Counted from the first letter of the stretch, positions 14,771 to 22,487 are shown. The stretch is 22,610 bases of DNA from SIG424 sp045546695 (GCA_045546695.1 JAZQDE010000043.1:1-22610); one strand, 5' to 3'. The notes: generated from the letters alone by a model not told the origin. Numbers and translations: made by a program.

Positions 14771-15666
14771 ATCTTAGCTCCTTTGTGAGTAATCATTTCA
14801 TAATCAAGATTTGCATCGATTCTGATGCATGCGCGTCTGTGTGCCCAGCAGCCTGTTGACAGACCAACAGCCAATGTAGCCGGATGTCTGCCTGCCTGCT
14901 CAATATGTACACCCATAACTGAATTGTTACCTGTAAGACCTCCCGGTCCGATAGCAATTGAGTTAAGTCCGGCTTCGATCATAGCTTCAAGCTCTGCGCC
15001 TCTTGGATTGCTGTTGTGTGAACCGATAGGACGAAGAAGAGCCTTCTTTGATAACTTAGCTGCTACTTCAACGCTACCTGCGATACCGATACCTACGAGC
15101 AAAGGAGGACATGCATTGATACCATATGACGTAATCTGGTCAAATACAAATTTAACAACACCTTCGTATCCTTCAAGTGGCATCAATACTTTGGCTGTGC
15201 CCGGCAAGCTGCATCCGCCACCTGCCATATATACGTATACCTTTACTTCATCGCTGTTTGGTACAACTTCCCAGTCAATCCACGGAATTCTTGTACCAAC
15301 ATTGTTACCTGTGTTCTTTTCATCGAAAATCTCAACACAGTTATGTCGAAGAGGTGTCTCAACAGTAGCCTTTTTAACGGCTTCTCTCAAGCACTCTTCG
15401 ATGTCGTCGATAAACGGGAATTTAGAACCAACCTGTACAAAATACTGGATAATACCTGTATCCTGGCAGCAAGGTCTGTTCATCTCGTCCGCTCTTTGTA
15501 TATCATCAAACATAGCATCGTAAATGATCTTTGCCATCTGTGAATTCTCTGTCTCGCGAAGTTCTGCAAGCTTGACCATAATATCATCAGGCAGATGAAT
15601 GCCCGCATAGCCGGTAAATCTTGCAAGAAGATCAATTAAATATTCTTTTGATTTTTCATGATTCAT
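14767..15666 (-). CDS. ttdA: L(+)-tartrate dehydratase alpha subunit (fumarase class I alpha-type)
   Basis: A 299-residue alpha subunit carrying the 4Fe-4S cluster. The three expected cluster cysteines are visible: Cys67 in PCCQDTG, Cys186 in INACPP, and Cys273 in STGCWAHRR. MAGGGCSLPG (147-156), LMPLEGYEGVVKFVF (161-175) and GPGGLTGNNSVMGVHIE (240-256) match the TtdA pattern, whereas fumarase alpha subunits have a PKGAGSEN-type sequence at the first of these. The product is therefore called tartrate dehydratase; fumarase or a broader 2-hydroxy acid dehydratase remains possible. The cluster should be oxygen-sensitive, fitting an anaerobe. It has its own promoter-like sequence and AAGGAG upstream, 57 bases after araB. 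Confidence 0.88.
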   Translation of the reverse strand: MNHEKSKEYLIDLLARFTGYAGIHLPDDIMVKLAELRETENSQMAKIIYDAMFDDIQRADEMNRPCCQDTGIIQYFVQVGSKFPFIDDIEECLREAVKKATVETPLRHNCVEIFDEKNTGNNVGTRIPWIDWEVVPNSDEVKVYVYMAGGGCSLPGTAKVLMPLEGYEGVVKFVFDQITSYGINACPPLLVGIGIAGSVEVAAKLSKKALLRPIGSHNSNPRGAELEAMIEAGLNSIAIGPGGLTGNNSVMGVHIEQAGRHPATLAVGLSTGCWAHRRACIRIDANLDYEMITHKGAKI

Positions 15667-15697
15667 TACTTATCAAACTCCTTTAGTTTATCATTTA

Positions 15698-15727
15698 ATT
15701 ATAACATCAAAGACAGGTACAGGTCAA
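15698..15727 (-). promoter_or_regulatory. Candidate promoter of ttdAB
   Basis: TTGACC (15727-15722), an 18-base spacer, and TATAAT (15703-15698) on the minus strand, between araB and ttdA. The -35 box overlaps the araB stop region. No terminator is visible between the genes, so read-through from araB is also possible. Confidence 0.6.
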
Positions 15728-17403
15728 ACATTGTTTATCTTCCTGAGGTTTTTCAGTACGTTATTTTCACCCCTGCCAAAATAATCGTGTAGTTTTTCAT
15801 ATTCTTTATACAATCTGTCGTAAATTTCAACCTCGCGTGGCTGTGGAATGTAAACTACATCCTGAAGCATCCCCATGTTTTCAACTGCGTCTTCAATATT
15901 GTCCCAGCCGCCCTTCTGCCTGCCTGCCGCAACAGAAGCAAGAATGCTGCTGCCAAGTGCACCCGCCTGCAGGCTGCCTGACAAATAAACGGGACAATTG
16001 AGTACGTCGGCATAAATCTGCATCATCATAGGATCTTTATGCGCAATGCCACCTGCCGCGTACAGACTGTCAACTTTAATGCCATTATTTCTATATGTAT
16101 CAATAATTTTTCTTGCACCAAATACAACAGCTTCTATAAGACATCTGTAAATTTCTTCCGGTTTTGTATTCAGGTTGAGACCGAATATCGCGCCTGTAAG
16201 TTCACTGTCACCTAAAACGTTCCGGTTGCCGTTCCACCAGTCAAGAGCAAGCAGTCCGCTTTCTCCTGCGCGCAATGCTGATGCTTTTTCACGAAGGAGC
16301 GCATGGATGCTGATGCCTTTTTCTCGCGCCAGTGCCATATAGCTTTCGGGAATACAGTTTTTGGTAAACCATGAAAAATGGTCTCCGCAGCAGGATTGAC
16401 CTGCCTCATAGCCGTAATACCCGGGAAGAACACCGTCTTTGACGATGCCGCAAATTCCTTTAATTGGAAGAAGCTCTTCGCTCATTGCCATATATACCGC
16501 TGAAGTTCCGATAATCGCGAATACTTTGCCGGGTCCTGTTACCTTTGTGGCAGGTGCGCAAACGTGTGCATCAGGATTACCTGCGCATACGACAATACCG
16601 GGTTTAAGGCCGAGACGCGCCGCGATTTCCGGCCTTAGCAGACCGGCACAAGATGCAACAGGAATCACGTCACCTTTTAACTTATCATTTATAACATTTG
16701 CAAATCCATCTGAAAGACTATTCAGAAAATCGCGACTTGGAAATCCGTCTACATCGTTCCATATCGCCTTGTAGCCGAGCGCACTGGTATTTCTTGTAAG
16801 ACGACCCGTTAAAATCCATGGTACCCAGTCTGTACCTTCAACAAACACATCTGCGGCTTCATATATTTCAGGTGCATTTTCATAAATATCAAGAAGTTTT
16901 GGAAAAAGCCACTCTGAAGAAATATTGCCGCCATAATTATCAAGCCACGGTTCTTTACGTTGACGTGCAAGGTTTGTTATTCTGCTTGCTTGCGAAGCGG
17001 CGCCGTGGTGTTTCCATAACTTTACGTATGAATGAAGATTCCCGCGATACTTCGGATATGAGCTTATCGGCATACCTTTTTTATCAGCCGGAATCAAGGT
17101 GCATGAGGTAAAATCAGAACCGATAGCAATAATGTCGTCAATACTTATACCATTCTTCTCAACGGCCATATTAACCGCACCGGGTACTACCGTAAAAAGT
17201 GCATCGATATAATCCTGACCATCCTGAAGAGCCCAGCTTCTGGGCATCTTTATAATTGAATCGTCAAAAACAAGCCGGTCACTTATTACACCGTGAGGAT
17301 AATCCATCTCACACGCCCCGACTTCCGCTCCGTTTGATACATCAACAACGACAGCTCTTGCAGACAGTGTTCCAAAATCTATTCCGATTGTATATTTACT
17401 CAT
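15724..17403 (-). CDS. araB: Ribulokinase (FGGY carbohydrate kinase)
   Basis: A 559-residue kinase that phosphorylates L-ribulose in L-arabinose breakdown. The N-terminal phosphate loop is GIDFGTLSARAVVVD (7-21), ribulokinase-type FVEGTDWVPWILTG spans 187-200, and GNPDAHV (275-281) contains the predicted catalytic base Asp278, matching the GNVDAH motif of E. coli AraB. YEAGQSCCGDHFSWF (332-346) is also typical of AraB, and the length is that of the family. ATG 17403 is chosen over an in-frame TTG at 17415 because GGAG lies six bases upstream of it. The start overlaps the end of the preceding lipoprotein gene by eight bases. araA and araD are not in the window. Confidence 0.92.
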   Translation of the reverse strand: MSKYTIGIDFGTLSARAVVVDVSNGAEVGACEMDYPHGVISDRLVFDDSIIKMPRSWALQDGQDYIDALFTVVPGAVNMAVEKNGISIDDIIAIGSDFTSCTLIPADKKGMPISSYPKYRGNLHSYVKLWKHHGAASQASRITNLARQRKEPWLDNYGGNISSEWLFPKLLDIYENAPEIYEAADVFVEGTDWVPWILTGRLTRNTSALGYKAIWNDVDGFPSRDFLNSLSDGFANVINDKLKGDVIPVASCAGLLRPEIAARLGLKPGIVVCAGNPDAHVCAPATKVTGPGKVFAIIGTSAVYMAMSEELLPIKGICGIVKDGVLPGYYGYEAGQSCCGDHFSWFTKNCIPESYMALAREKGISIHALLREKASALRAGESGLLALDWWNGNRNVLGDSELTGAIFGLNLNTKPEEIYRCLIEAVVFGARKIIDTYRNNGIKVDSLYAAGGIAHKDPMMMQIYADVLNCPVYLSGSLQAGALGSSILASVAAGRQKGGWDNIEDAVENMGMLQDVVYIPQPREVEIYDRLYKEYEKLHDYFGRGENNVLKNLRKINNV

Positions 17404-18142
17404 ATAATTCTCCAAACGATTGATTAATTATTATATCCGGGTCGTTAAACTCCGACGGTATCCGACGAATCAACATCACAGGATTGTCTTCATCCCCGAA
17501 GTCATAATAATACAACAGTACCAATTTGTCATCTAACAAATAAAACGTTTTGCCGAGCGACGTTGTAAAGGCTCCGTCATTACTTTCTTTATAAAAATGT
17601 ATTTCATCTTTCATCCAATCATCCGAATTATTTACAGGGATTTCCTCTAAATCATTTACCTCTTTAAAAACAGTAAAAGGATTGTAACTTTTTTCTGATG
17701 CATACGATAAAAGCTTTTCAAATAATTCGCTGTTAACGTTATGTATTACATGATAATTATTATTATGCTCATCATGTATATTTCCAAATTTACAATAATA
17801 GGTGAAATTTTCTGAAGACGTATAATACAAAACTGCTTCATCATATTGACTGTCACTGAAATAAATGTTTGGTTCTCCGTTGTAATCATACGCGATATAA
17901 CAATCGTACTTTCCATCAGTATACATATAGTAAGCTATACCACGATGCTTCATATCAGGCTCTTTGTCGGCAACTTCTGTTAATGGATAAAGGCTTGCCG
18001 AAATTGCCGCCTTATACATTATTCCATTTATTTCAACTGTTTCGGGCATTTTGGCAGACAATCTGCATGAAGTAAACAGAATACAGATTAGTATTATAAG
18101 CAGCATCAGACAGTATATTTTATTACTTGTATTTTTACTCAT
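17396..18142 (-). CDS. Lipoprotein of unknown function overlapping araB
   Basis: A 248-residue protein. Its signal region (CLMLLIILICILF) ends in the lipobox FTSC, with Cys26 the predicted lipidated residue, so it should be anchored outside the membrane. The mature part is rich in Tyr, Asp, Glu and Asn, with stretches such as YYMYTDGKYDCYIAYDYNGE, and reads like a beta-rich domain, but I recognise no family. AAGGAG precedes the ATG. Its final codons overlap araB by eight bases, so the two are translationally coupled despite no obvious functional link. Upstream lies the end of an IS3-family remnant, whose right side may supply transcription. Confidence 0.72.
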   Translation of the reverse strand: MSKNTSNKIYCLMLLIILICILFTSCRLSAKMPETVEINGIMYKAAISASLYPLTEVADKEPDMKHRGIAYYMYTDGKYDCYIAYDYNGEPNIYFSDSQYDEAVLYYTSSENFTYYCKFGNIHDEHNNNYHVIHNVNSELFEKLLSYASEKSYNPFTVFKEVNDLEEIPVNNSDDWMKDEIHFYKESNDGAFTTSLGKTFYLLDDKLVLLYYYDFGDEDNPVMLIRRIPSEFNDPDIIINQSFGELYE

Positions 18143-18189
18143 TGTTAGCTCCTTGGTTGTTTTTCGATTTTTTTAAAGCATTTTGAACT

Positions 18190-18252
18190 GAACCGGTTGT
18201 CAAAGCGTTAGTTTTTTTATGCTATCATCATATTAAACAACCTCCTTAAAAT
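18190..18252 (-). mobile_element. Probable terminal segment of the IS3-family remnant
   Basis: Between the transposase stop and the lipoprotein gene lies a non-coding stretch containing the palindrome AACCGGTT (18191-18198) next to TTGACA on the minus strand, a composition I associate with IS3-family ends. On the minus strand it also holds AAGGAGG followed nine bases later by ATGATGATAGCATAA, a four-codon ORF. I cannot fix the IS boundary or find the partner end. Confidence 0.35.
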
Positions 18253-18405
18253 CAAGCGCTTTCTCCTTTATTTGCTATTCTATACTCCAACGGACTCATA
18301 TATCCCAATGTACTATGCAGACGTTTTCTGTTATAAAATAGCTCTATATATTCGAACATATCTCTCTTAACGTCTTCTATCTTTTCGTATTTCTTTCTCC
18401 TGGTA
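18252..18405 (-). pseudogene. IS3-family transposase OrfB, C-terminal remnant
   Basis: The minus strand encodes RRKKYEKIEDVKRDMFEYIE, then LFYNRKRLHSTLGYMSPLEY and a short tail to the TGA at 18252-18254. The FYNRKRxHSxLGYxSP block is the conserved C-terminal end of IS3-family (IS3/IS150-type) DDE transposases. Only about 50 of the usual 280 or so residues remain; the catalytic core and OrfA are missing. The fragment starts a few bases after the stop of the anti-sigma-like gene, so a deletion or rearrangement joined the two. The open frame continues upstream to an ATG at 18455, but that part lies within the neighbouring gene and is not transposase-like. Confidence 0.88.
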
Positions 18406-18408
18406 CAT

Positions 18409-19911
18409 TCACATGGGTATTTCAATTCCTTTTCCGTATTCACCCATATACACATTGCGCGTTCCTATGATAGCCACCAAGTCATCTCTTGAAATATCGG
18501 TAGTTGTTCCTGCTGACATATCGTACAGAACATAGGCATCATCATAATACTGTATGAAGAAATTATCCTTCTCTTTATATCTCCAGACGGTTTTGACCAC
18601 ACCGTACATTTTGCCGTCAACCTTGACGTACCATGCATACAAGTTAAGGCATAAAAGTTCTTTGCCTTCGGGATCGGTATGAGGCGGGGGCGGCAATTGT
18701 TCCATATACTCGTTAGCTTTTTCGGAGAGATGTGCTGAGATATTCTCAATCTGTTCCATATCTTCCTTGGTATAACGAACCTCGGAATAGGTTACTTCTT
18801 CAGTAAGAAGATCTATCGTTATCGTTTCTTCGGTTTGACAACCGTTGATATAGCGCCTGAAAATGAGTTGACCGTTTCCATAATATGGCTCATATCTTTG
18901 AGAAAAGATACCATTGGCAAAGGGCTTAACATATTCGATGGCGTCTTTTGCTTCTTGAGTCTTAAAATTGAGTGTTATTACAGTTAGAGCTCGATAGGCT
19001 ACGGTATACCATTCATCAAACTGTTTTTTAATTGCAGAGATAACCTCGCTTATTGAATCTCCGCGTTCTACAACAAGATCGTCGGATTCAGGATTATCAA
19101 GATAATCATCTGCGAATTGATAACCGTATCTCCAAGTTTCATTTTGCCATAAGCTTTCATCAAAAATCCCATCGGTAAATGCGATAATGTTTCCAAGCTC
19201 GGGATTGTCTTGATAATCCGCAAACATAGGCAATTCAAAAGACTCCATACGATTTTGAGTTTCGTTTTTCAAAACGTAGTTTTCGACACCAATCTGATCC
19301 ATTGATATCAGTAGAGAATCATATACGGACATATCAACGTAAACGTACTCGGGAATCAAATACAGAAAATACTGTGGAACATTTATTCCGTTTATAACCT
19401 CAATTGTTTCCATCTGTATTAAACGATATGCGGTAGGACGGAATTCTGAACTTGTGTCAAGCTTATAGTATTTATCGGGATGATTCTTCACAACTTTTGC
19501 TTTAACGGCAATTCCATGGCTAAATTCGAACCTCGGCGGTGCAGTACTCTCGCCTCCGCTTATAGATACGGAAGATCCTACTATGAATTCCAAGCTATTA
19601 CCGTTTAACTGTTCGGGCGACACAGTGGCATCAAAAATGATCGGAGTATAATCGGGAGGATTCACAACGGGATTGTCTGTAGTTCCCGGTCCAGGAATAA
19701 CGTCGGGATCATCATCGTACAACATCGGCACAACGAGGACTGCGCTTACAATCAGTAAGAAGCAAGCCGCAATCGCTCCAAAGCGAAGCCATATTCCTTT
19801 TGATTTTGGTTTGTATGCTTTCTTTTGAAGCTTGTTATCCATTGAAACAAAGCGCTCTACAACATCGGATTCAATGTTGCTGACACCATCTAAAAATTCA
19901 TTTTCTTTCAT
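18409..19911 (-). CDS. Membrane protein, probable anti-sigma factor partner of the ECF sigma factor
   Basis: A 500-residue protein with one membrane segment at about 44-64 (FGAIAACFLLIVSAVLVVPM), preceded by a basic stretch (KKAYKPKSKGIWLR). Residues 1-40 (including FLDGVSNIESDVVERFV) are cytoplasmic, and the large C-terminal part (about 70-500) is extracellular. This topology, and an ATGA overlap with the sigma gene upstream, are typical of membrane anti-sigma factors of Clostridia that bind the sigma factor through the short N-terminal tail. No ASD zinc motif (HxxxCxxC) is seen in the cytoplasmic part, so it would be a divergent class. A PG-rich stretch (VIPGPGTTDNPVVNPPDYTP) follows the membrane. 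The sensor domain is unrecognised. The last codons run up to the IS3 remnant, so its C-terminus may have been affected. Confidence 0.72.
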   Translation of the reverse strand: MKENEFLDGVSNIESDVVERFVSMDNKLQKKAYKPKSKGIWLRFGAIAACFLLIVSAVLVVPMLYDDDPDVIPGPGTTDNPVVNPPDYTPIIFDATVSPEQLNGNSLEFIVGSSVSISGGESTAPPRFEFSHGIAVKAKVVKNHPDKYYKLDTSSEFRPTAYRLIQMETIEVINGINVPQYFLYLIPEYVYVDMSVYDSLLISMDQIGVENYVLKNETQNRMESFELPMFADYQDNPELGNIIAFTDGIFDESLWQNETWRYGYQFADDYLDNPESDDLVVERGDSISEVISAIKKQFDEWYTVAYRALTVITLNFKTQEAKDAIEYVKPFANGIFSQRYEPYYGNGQLIFRRYINGCQTEETITIDLLTEEVTYSEVRYTKEDMEQIENISAHLSEKANEYMEQLPPPPHTDPEGKELLCLNLYAWYVKVDGKMYGVVKTVWRYKEKDNFFIQYYDDAYVLYDMSAGTTTDISRDDLVAIIGTRNVYMGEYGKGIEIPM

Positions 19912-20498
19912 ATAGCATAGCCCTCCTTTTCGAGTTTTTCTTTCAGATCACACTTGATAGCTGCTATCTCTTTGTTGATCGTTGATTCACTACAATCGAG
20001 CAATTTTGCGATTTCCTTGATCGGACGCGCGAAATAATATCTACTCATAAAGATATACATTCGGCGGTCTGATAACGAACGGACAAAATCGCTGATAACA
20101 CGACCAAGCTCTTTTGCATCTGTTTCAGAATGCATATCATCGTTGGCGGCAATAAAATCCTCAACCTCGGACAGAGATACCGTTAATTCTGAAGCAACTC
20201 GCTTTTGTCGTTTTCTTGCCTTGTAGCAATCAATCGCCGTCCTTCTCATGATCGTAGCAAGAAACGCTTGAAGCAAGGCAGTCCTTGCAGGAGGAATCGA
20301 GTTCCAAGCACCGATATATGTATCATTCAGACATTCCTCGCTATTGCACGTATCGTGAACGATATTATACGCTACAGATAGTAAGAACTTCTTATACTTG
20401 ATATCGGTCTCCTTGATGGCTTGCTCGTCGCGCTGCCAATACAGTTCAACGATCTGCTCATCCGTCATTGTAGCTGTCTCTTTGGTTTGAAGTTCCAT
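19908..20498 (-). CDS. ECF-type RNA polymerase sigma-70 factor
   Basis: A 196-residue sigma factor consisting of regions 2 and 4 only. Region 2 spans about 27-100, with the core-binding pattern ECLNDTYIGAWNSIPP (55-70) and RRTAIDCYKARKRQKR at 85-100. Region 4 spans about 130-190, with the helix-turn-helix IKEIAKLLDCSESTINKEIA (160-179). ATG 20498 is chosen because AGGAGGTG lies just upstream; an in-frame ATG at 20537 would place that site inside the gene. It overlaps the anti-sigma-like gene by four bases (ATGA). ECF factors usually activate their own operon in response to an extracellular signal sensed by the partner. An inverted repeat lies about 45 bases upstream. The regulon is unknown. 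Confidence 0.85.
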   Translation of the reverse strand: MELQTKETATMTDEQIVELYWQRDEQAIKETDIKYKKFLLSVAYNIVHDTCNSEECLNDTYIGAWNSIPPARTALLQAFLATIMRRTAIDCYKARKRQKRVASELTVSLSEVEDFIAANDDMHSETDAKELGRVISDFVRSLSDRRMYIFMSRYYFARPIKEIAKLLDCSESTINKEIAAIKCDLKEKLEKEGYAI

Positions 20499-20540
20499 AT
20501 CGCACCTCCTTCTCTGATAGTCTGAAAGGTCCTTCATAAA

Positions 20541-20569
20541 TACAGTCGACAGAAATTCGGAAAACTGTA
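20541..20569. promoter_or_regulatory. Inverted repeat upstream of the sigma factor gene
   Basis: TACAGT (20541-20546) and ACTGTA (20564-20569) form perfect arms around 17 bases that contain the palindrome GTCGAC at its edge. It sits 43-71 bases upstream of the chosen start. It could be an operator or part of an ECF promoter; no clear -35/-10 pair was identified. Confidence 0.35.
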
Positions 20570-20599
20570 AAAGGATTTGAAAAAATATGAGTTTTTATA

Positions 20600-20923
20600 T
20601 TATATGTTATAATAAAACCCTTGTTTTTTCAATATATAGCATCTTGTGGGGGCAGAGCCTTTTGAAGAAGGGATGGAACTGTTTTGGAAGGGACTAACAT
20701 CACCTTTTCGACTACCAATCATTTGTCCTTGTCTCTTGCAAATAGGAATTTTAGCATCAAATTTCTCGCCAGTAACAACATCGACAAAATCACACTCACC
20801 ATGAGCTTGATTGTCTAAATGGGTAAATAATTTCTTAATAGAACCGACCGTAGTAGCCGATTTGGATGCGAGGCTTTTTGCGCGAGGGGTAGACCAATCC
20901 CTTGGTGATGATGGGAGTTGCAC
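20600..20923 (-). pseudogene. Unrecognised ORF, probably a decayed gene fragment
   Basis: An open frame of 107 codons on the minus strand. The middle, about SLASKSATTVGSIKKLFTHL (residues 17-36) to PICKRQGQMIGSRKGD (60-75), reads like real protein. Both ends look like non-coding sequence read through: the start has no ribosome binding site and a Pro/Arg/Ser-rich beginning, and the tail ends in SSIPSSKGSAPTR. I do not recognise the family. The upstream flank (about 20870-20965) is strikingly GC-rich compared with neighbours, suggesting a foreign or rearranged patch between the sigma operon and the lipoprotein gene. Confidence 0.4.
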
Positions 20924-20975
20924 TTAACCGCTATCTTCCGGGGGGCAACGCCATGCTTGTAACGAAGCCTATGTA

Positions 20976-22010
20976 TTAAGGCTGACACAAATCAATATGA
21001 GTGTAATCTCCACTTTTATTAAATCGGAGCAAATACAACTCGCTTTCATTGCGATAGAAACTGAACGTTCTGTCAATTTCTGTAGGTTTATGATCTAAAT
21101 AGTTATAATCAATAAATGTATAATGGTCGGTTATATTCCCTGACACATTTGCTTGTGCAATCCAGTAGATATGTCCGTCATGGCAATCAATTTTATCCTG
21201 ATAAGCGTAGTGATTTTGAGAGAATGTAAAAACAGAAACAATTTCGGTTTGTCCCTCTTTCAAAATACCAATATCTTCACTGTCATTGTCGGCATAGTAA
21301 AGAGCGCAGGTGTCGTTTTTGCTATCGTAGGAAACGCAATATACATATTTAACGGCTTCCGGCAAAGTGGAATCGAACACCGTTTCGTTGTTTTGAAGAT
21401 TAAGTACCTTAATTTGCTCAGAGCATATAAAGCTCAAATACTCATTCTCTAAATTGATGGAATAGGGTTGCTTCGCTTCGTCGAACTCAACCTTATAAAC
21501 ATCACTCGTTGCCTTTGTGGTGATATCGTATGCAATTACCTGCACATCTTCACTGTCATAATTGATGGCACAATAATAAACGGTGTTGAGATAAATACCG
21601 ATGTTTTGCGGTTGATATCCCTTGTCTACTGCTACTTGGAAAACGGTTTCAACTTTTTTCGTTTCAAATATGTAAATCTTGTAAGTGTAGAAGCCCTGTG
21701 ATTCTTCACACCATACAACGCCGTTTTGGTTGGCCTCAAAAAACCAGATACTAACGTCGCTGACAGAATAAATATTGCTTGTTGAATTTGTATTTTCCCC
21801 GACAGAGATCGTATAATTTTGGCCTCCGTATGTACTGTGCAACATCACCCATTGTTCACCTACTTTGATGACCTGTGAGGGAGCGGTTTCTTCCGGATAG
21901 GTATTTACAATTTGAGGTTGTTTTTGAAGCATCAATGCGGAACAGCTCGATAAAAGAAGCATCGATAAAATCAAAACCGACAATAGCGTGCAATAAACGA
22001 ATCTTTTCAT
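20976..22010 (-). CDS. Lipoprotein, possible beta-propeller-like sensor
   Basis: A 344-residue protein. The signal region (MKRFVYCTLLSVLILSMLLL) ends in lipobox LSSC, with Cys23 the predicted lipidated residue. The mature part has repeated strands of the type QVIAYDITTKATSDVYKV, EQIKVLNLQNNETVFDSTL and GHIYWIAQANVSG, each with alternating hydrophobic strands and turns, suggesting a WD40/propeller-like fold; no family is recognised. AAGGAGG precedes the ATG. Two TATAAT-like -10 boxes (22058-22063 and 22074-22079, minus strand) lie upstream but without convincing -35 boxes. It is on the same strand as the sigma/anti-sigma pair but is separated by the GC-rich patch, so a shared transcript is doubtful. 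Confidence 0.75.
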   Translation of the reverse strand: MKRFVYCTLLSVLILSMLLLSSCSALMLQKQPQIVNTYPEETAPSQVIKVGEQWVMLHSTYGGQNYTISVGENTNSTSNIYSVSDVSIWFFEANQNGVVWCEESQGFYTYKIYIFETKKVETVFQVAVDKGYQPQNIGIYLNTVYYCAINYDSEDVQVIAYDITTKATSDVYKVEFDEAKQPYSINLENEYLSFICSEQIKVLNLQNNETVFDSTLPEAVKYVYCVSYDSKNDTCALYYADNDSEDIGILKEGQTEIVSVFTFSQNHYAYQDKIDCHDGHIYWIAQANVSGNITDHYTFIDYNYLDHKPTEIDRTFSFYRNESELYLLRFNKSGDYTHIDLCQP

Positions 22011-22100
22011 AAATGGCCTCCTTGTTTAGATTTAAATTAAGTTCAAAGTTTAATTGTATTATACTGCATATTTATTATACCATAAGTTTGTGAACATTTC

Positions 22101-22131
22101 AGGCGTGGCGGTTCGAATCTGTCTACAGACC
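22101..22131 (+). other. Solo tRNA 3' fragment, possible attachment-site scar
   Basis: On the plus strand, AGGCGT resembles a variable loop, and GGCGG (22107-22111) pairs with CTGTC (22119-22123) with two wobbles around the canonical T-loop TTCGAAT. TACAGAC follows, where the 3' acceptor strand should be. No D-arm or anticodon arm precedes it. Solo tRNA 3' ends are typical att sites of integrative elements; a decayed tRNA gene is the alternative. Confidence 0.45.
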
Positions 22132-22179
22132 CGAAATGCCCGAAATGCATCTACAAAATTCCGAAAAACTTCAGAGTCG

Positions 22180-22215
22180 AAAAAAAGCAGAGAAATCTTT
22201 CGAAATCTCCGCTTT
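22180..22215 (-). terminator. Intrinsic terminator downstream of tRNA-Gln
   Basis: On the minus strand AAAGCGGAGA (22215-22206) pairs with TCTCTGCTTT (22193-22184), ten pairs with one wobble, followed by a T-run (22186-22180). On the plus strand the same pair becomes an A-C mismatch, so it favours the leftward transcript. It lies 44 bases past tRNA-Gln. Confidence 0.85.
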
Positions 22216-22259
22216 TCTCGTTTTTTCTCGGTCGGATCTAAATCGACCTAAAGACTTAG

Positions 22260-22332
22260 CTGGGATGGCAAGATTCGAACTTACGAAATACCAGAATCAA
22301 AATCTGGGGCCTTACCGCTTGGCGACATCCCA
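22260..22332 (-). tRNA. tRNA-Gln(TTG)
   Basis: A 73-base tRNA. The acceptor stem pairs TGGGATG with CATCCCA, starting with the unusual U1 typical of glutamine tRNAs. The anticodon stem CCAGA/TCTGG encloses TTTTGAT, giving anticodon TTG for CAA codons. The D-arm contains AAGCGGTAAGG and the T-loop is TTCGAAT. The discriminator is G; CCA is not encoded. Confidence 0.96.
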
Positions 22333-22344
22333 ACAGCGTTTGAG

Positions 22345-22373
22345 ATTATACTATTTGTACATTTTCTTGTCAA
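22345..22373 (-). promoter_or_regulatory. Perfect consensus promoter of tRNA-Gln
   Basis: TTGACA (22373-22368), a 17-base spacer, and TATAAT (22350-22345) on the minus strand, 12 bases upstream of the mature tRNA 5' end. It matches the housekeeping sigma consensus exactly, like the tRNA-Ser promoter. Confidence 0.92.
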
Positions 22374-22416
22374 CTTGAAAATACTAAACGCTTTTTCGAT
22401 TTTGTAAGTCATTTAT

Positions 22417-22487
22417 GATAATGTCCCGTTAAACCACAAGGGAAAATGTCCCACTTGTAATATCATATATCCATCTATATAGATGGA
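22417..22487. repeat. Direct repeats of AATGTCCC with adjoining palindrome
   Basis: AATGTCCC occurs at 22420-22427 and again at 22445-22452, 25 bases apart. It is followed by the perfect 18-base palindrome TCCATCTATATAGATGGA (22470-22487). Spaced short repeats of this kind occur at the ends of some insertion sequences (IS21-like or ISNCY types). No transposase is visible before the window ends, so this is only a hint. Confidence 0.4.

Noticed and set aside
14825..15523. 232-codon open frame on the plus strand opposite ttdA
   Set aside because: It is an antisense shadow of a well-conserved gene, has no ribosome binding site, and its composition (many Ser, Pro, Ile, Leu) reflects the complement of ttdA codons.
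14153..15666. Fumarase class I (alpha and beta subunits)
   Set aside because: The alpha subunit has MAGGGCSLPG and STGCWAHRR as in TtdA rather than the PKGAGSEN-type segment of fumarase. Substrate overlap in the family means this is a preference, not proof.
22136..22378. 80-codon plus-strand frame across the terminator and tRNA-Gln
   Set aside because: It covers an intrinsic terminator and a tRNA on the opposite strand and has no ribosome binding site.
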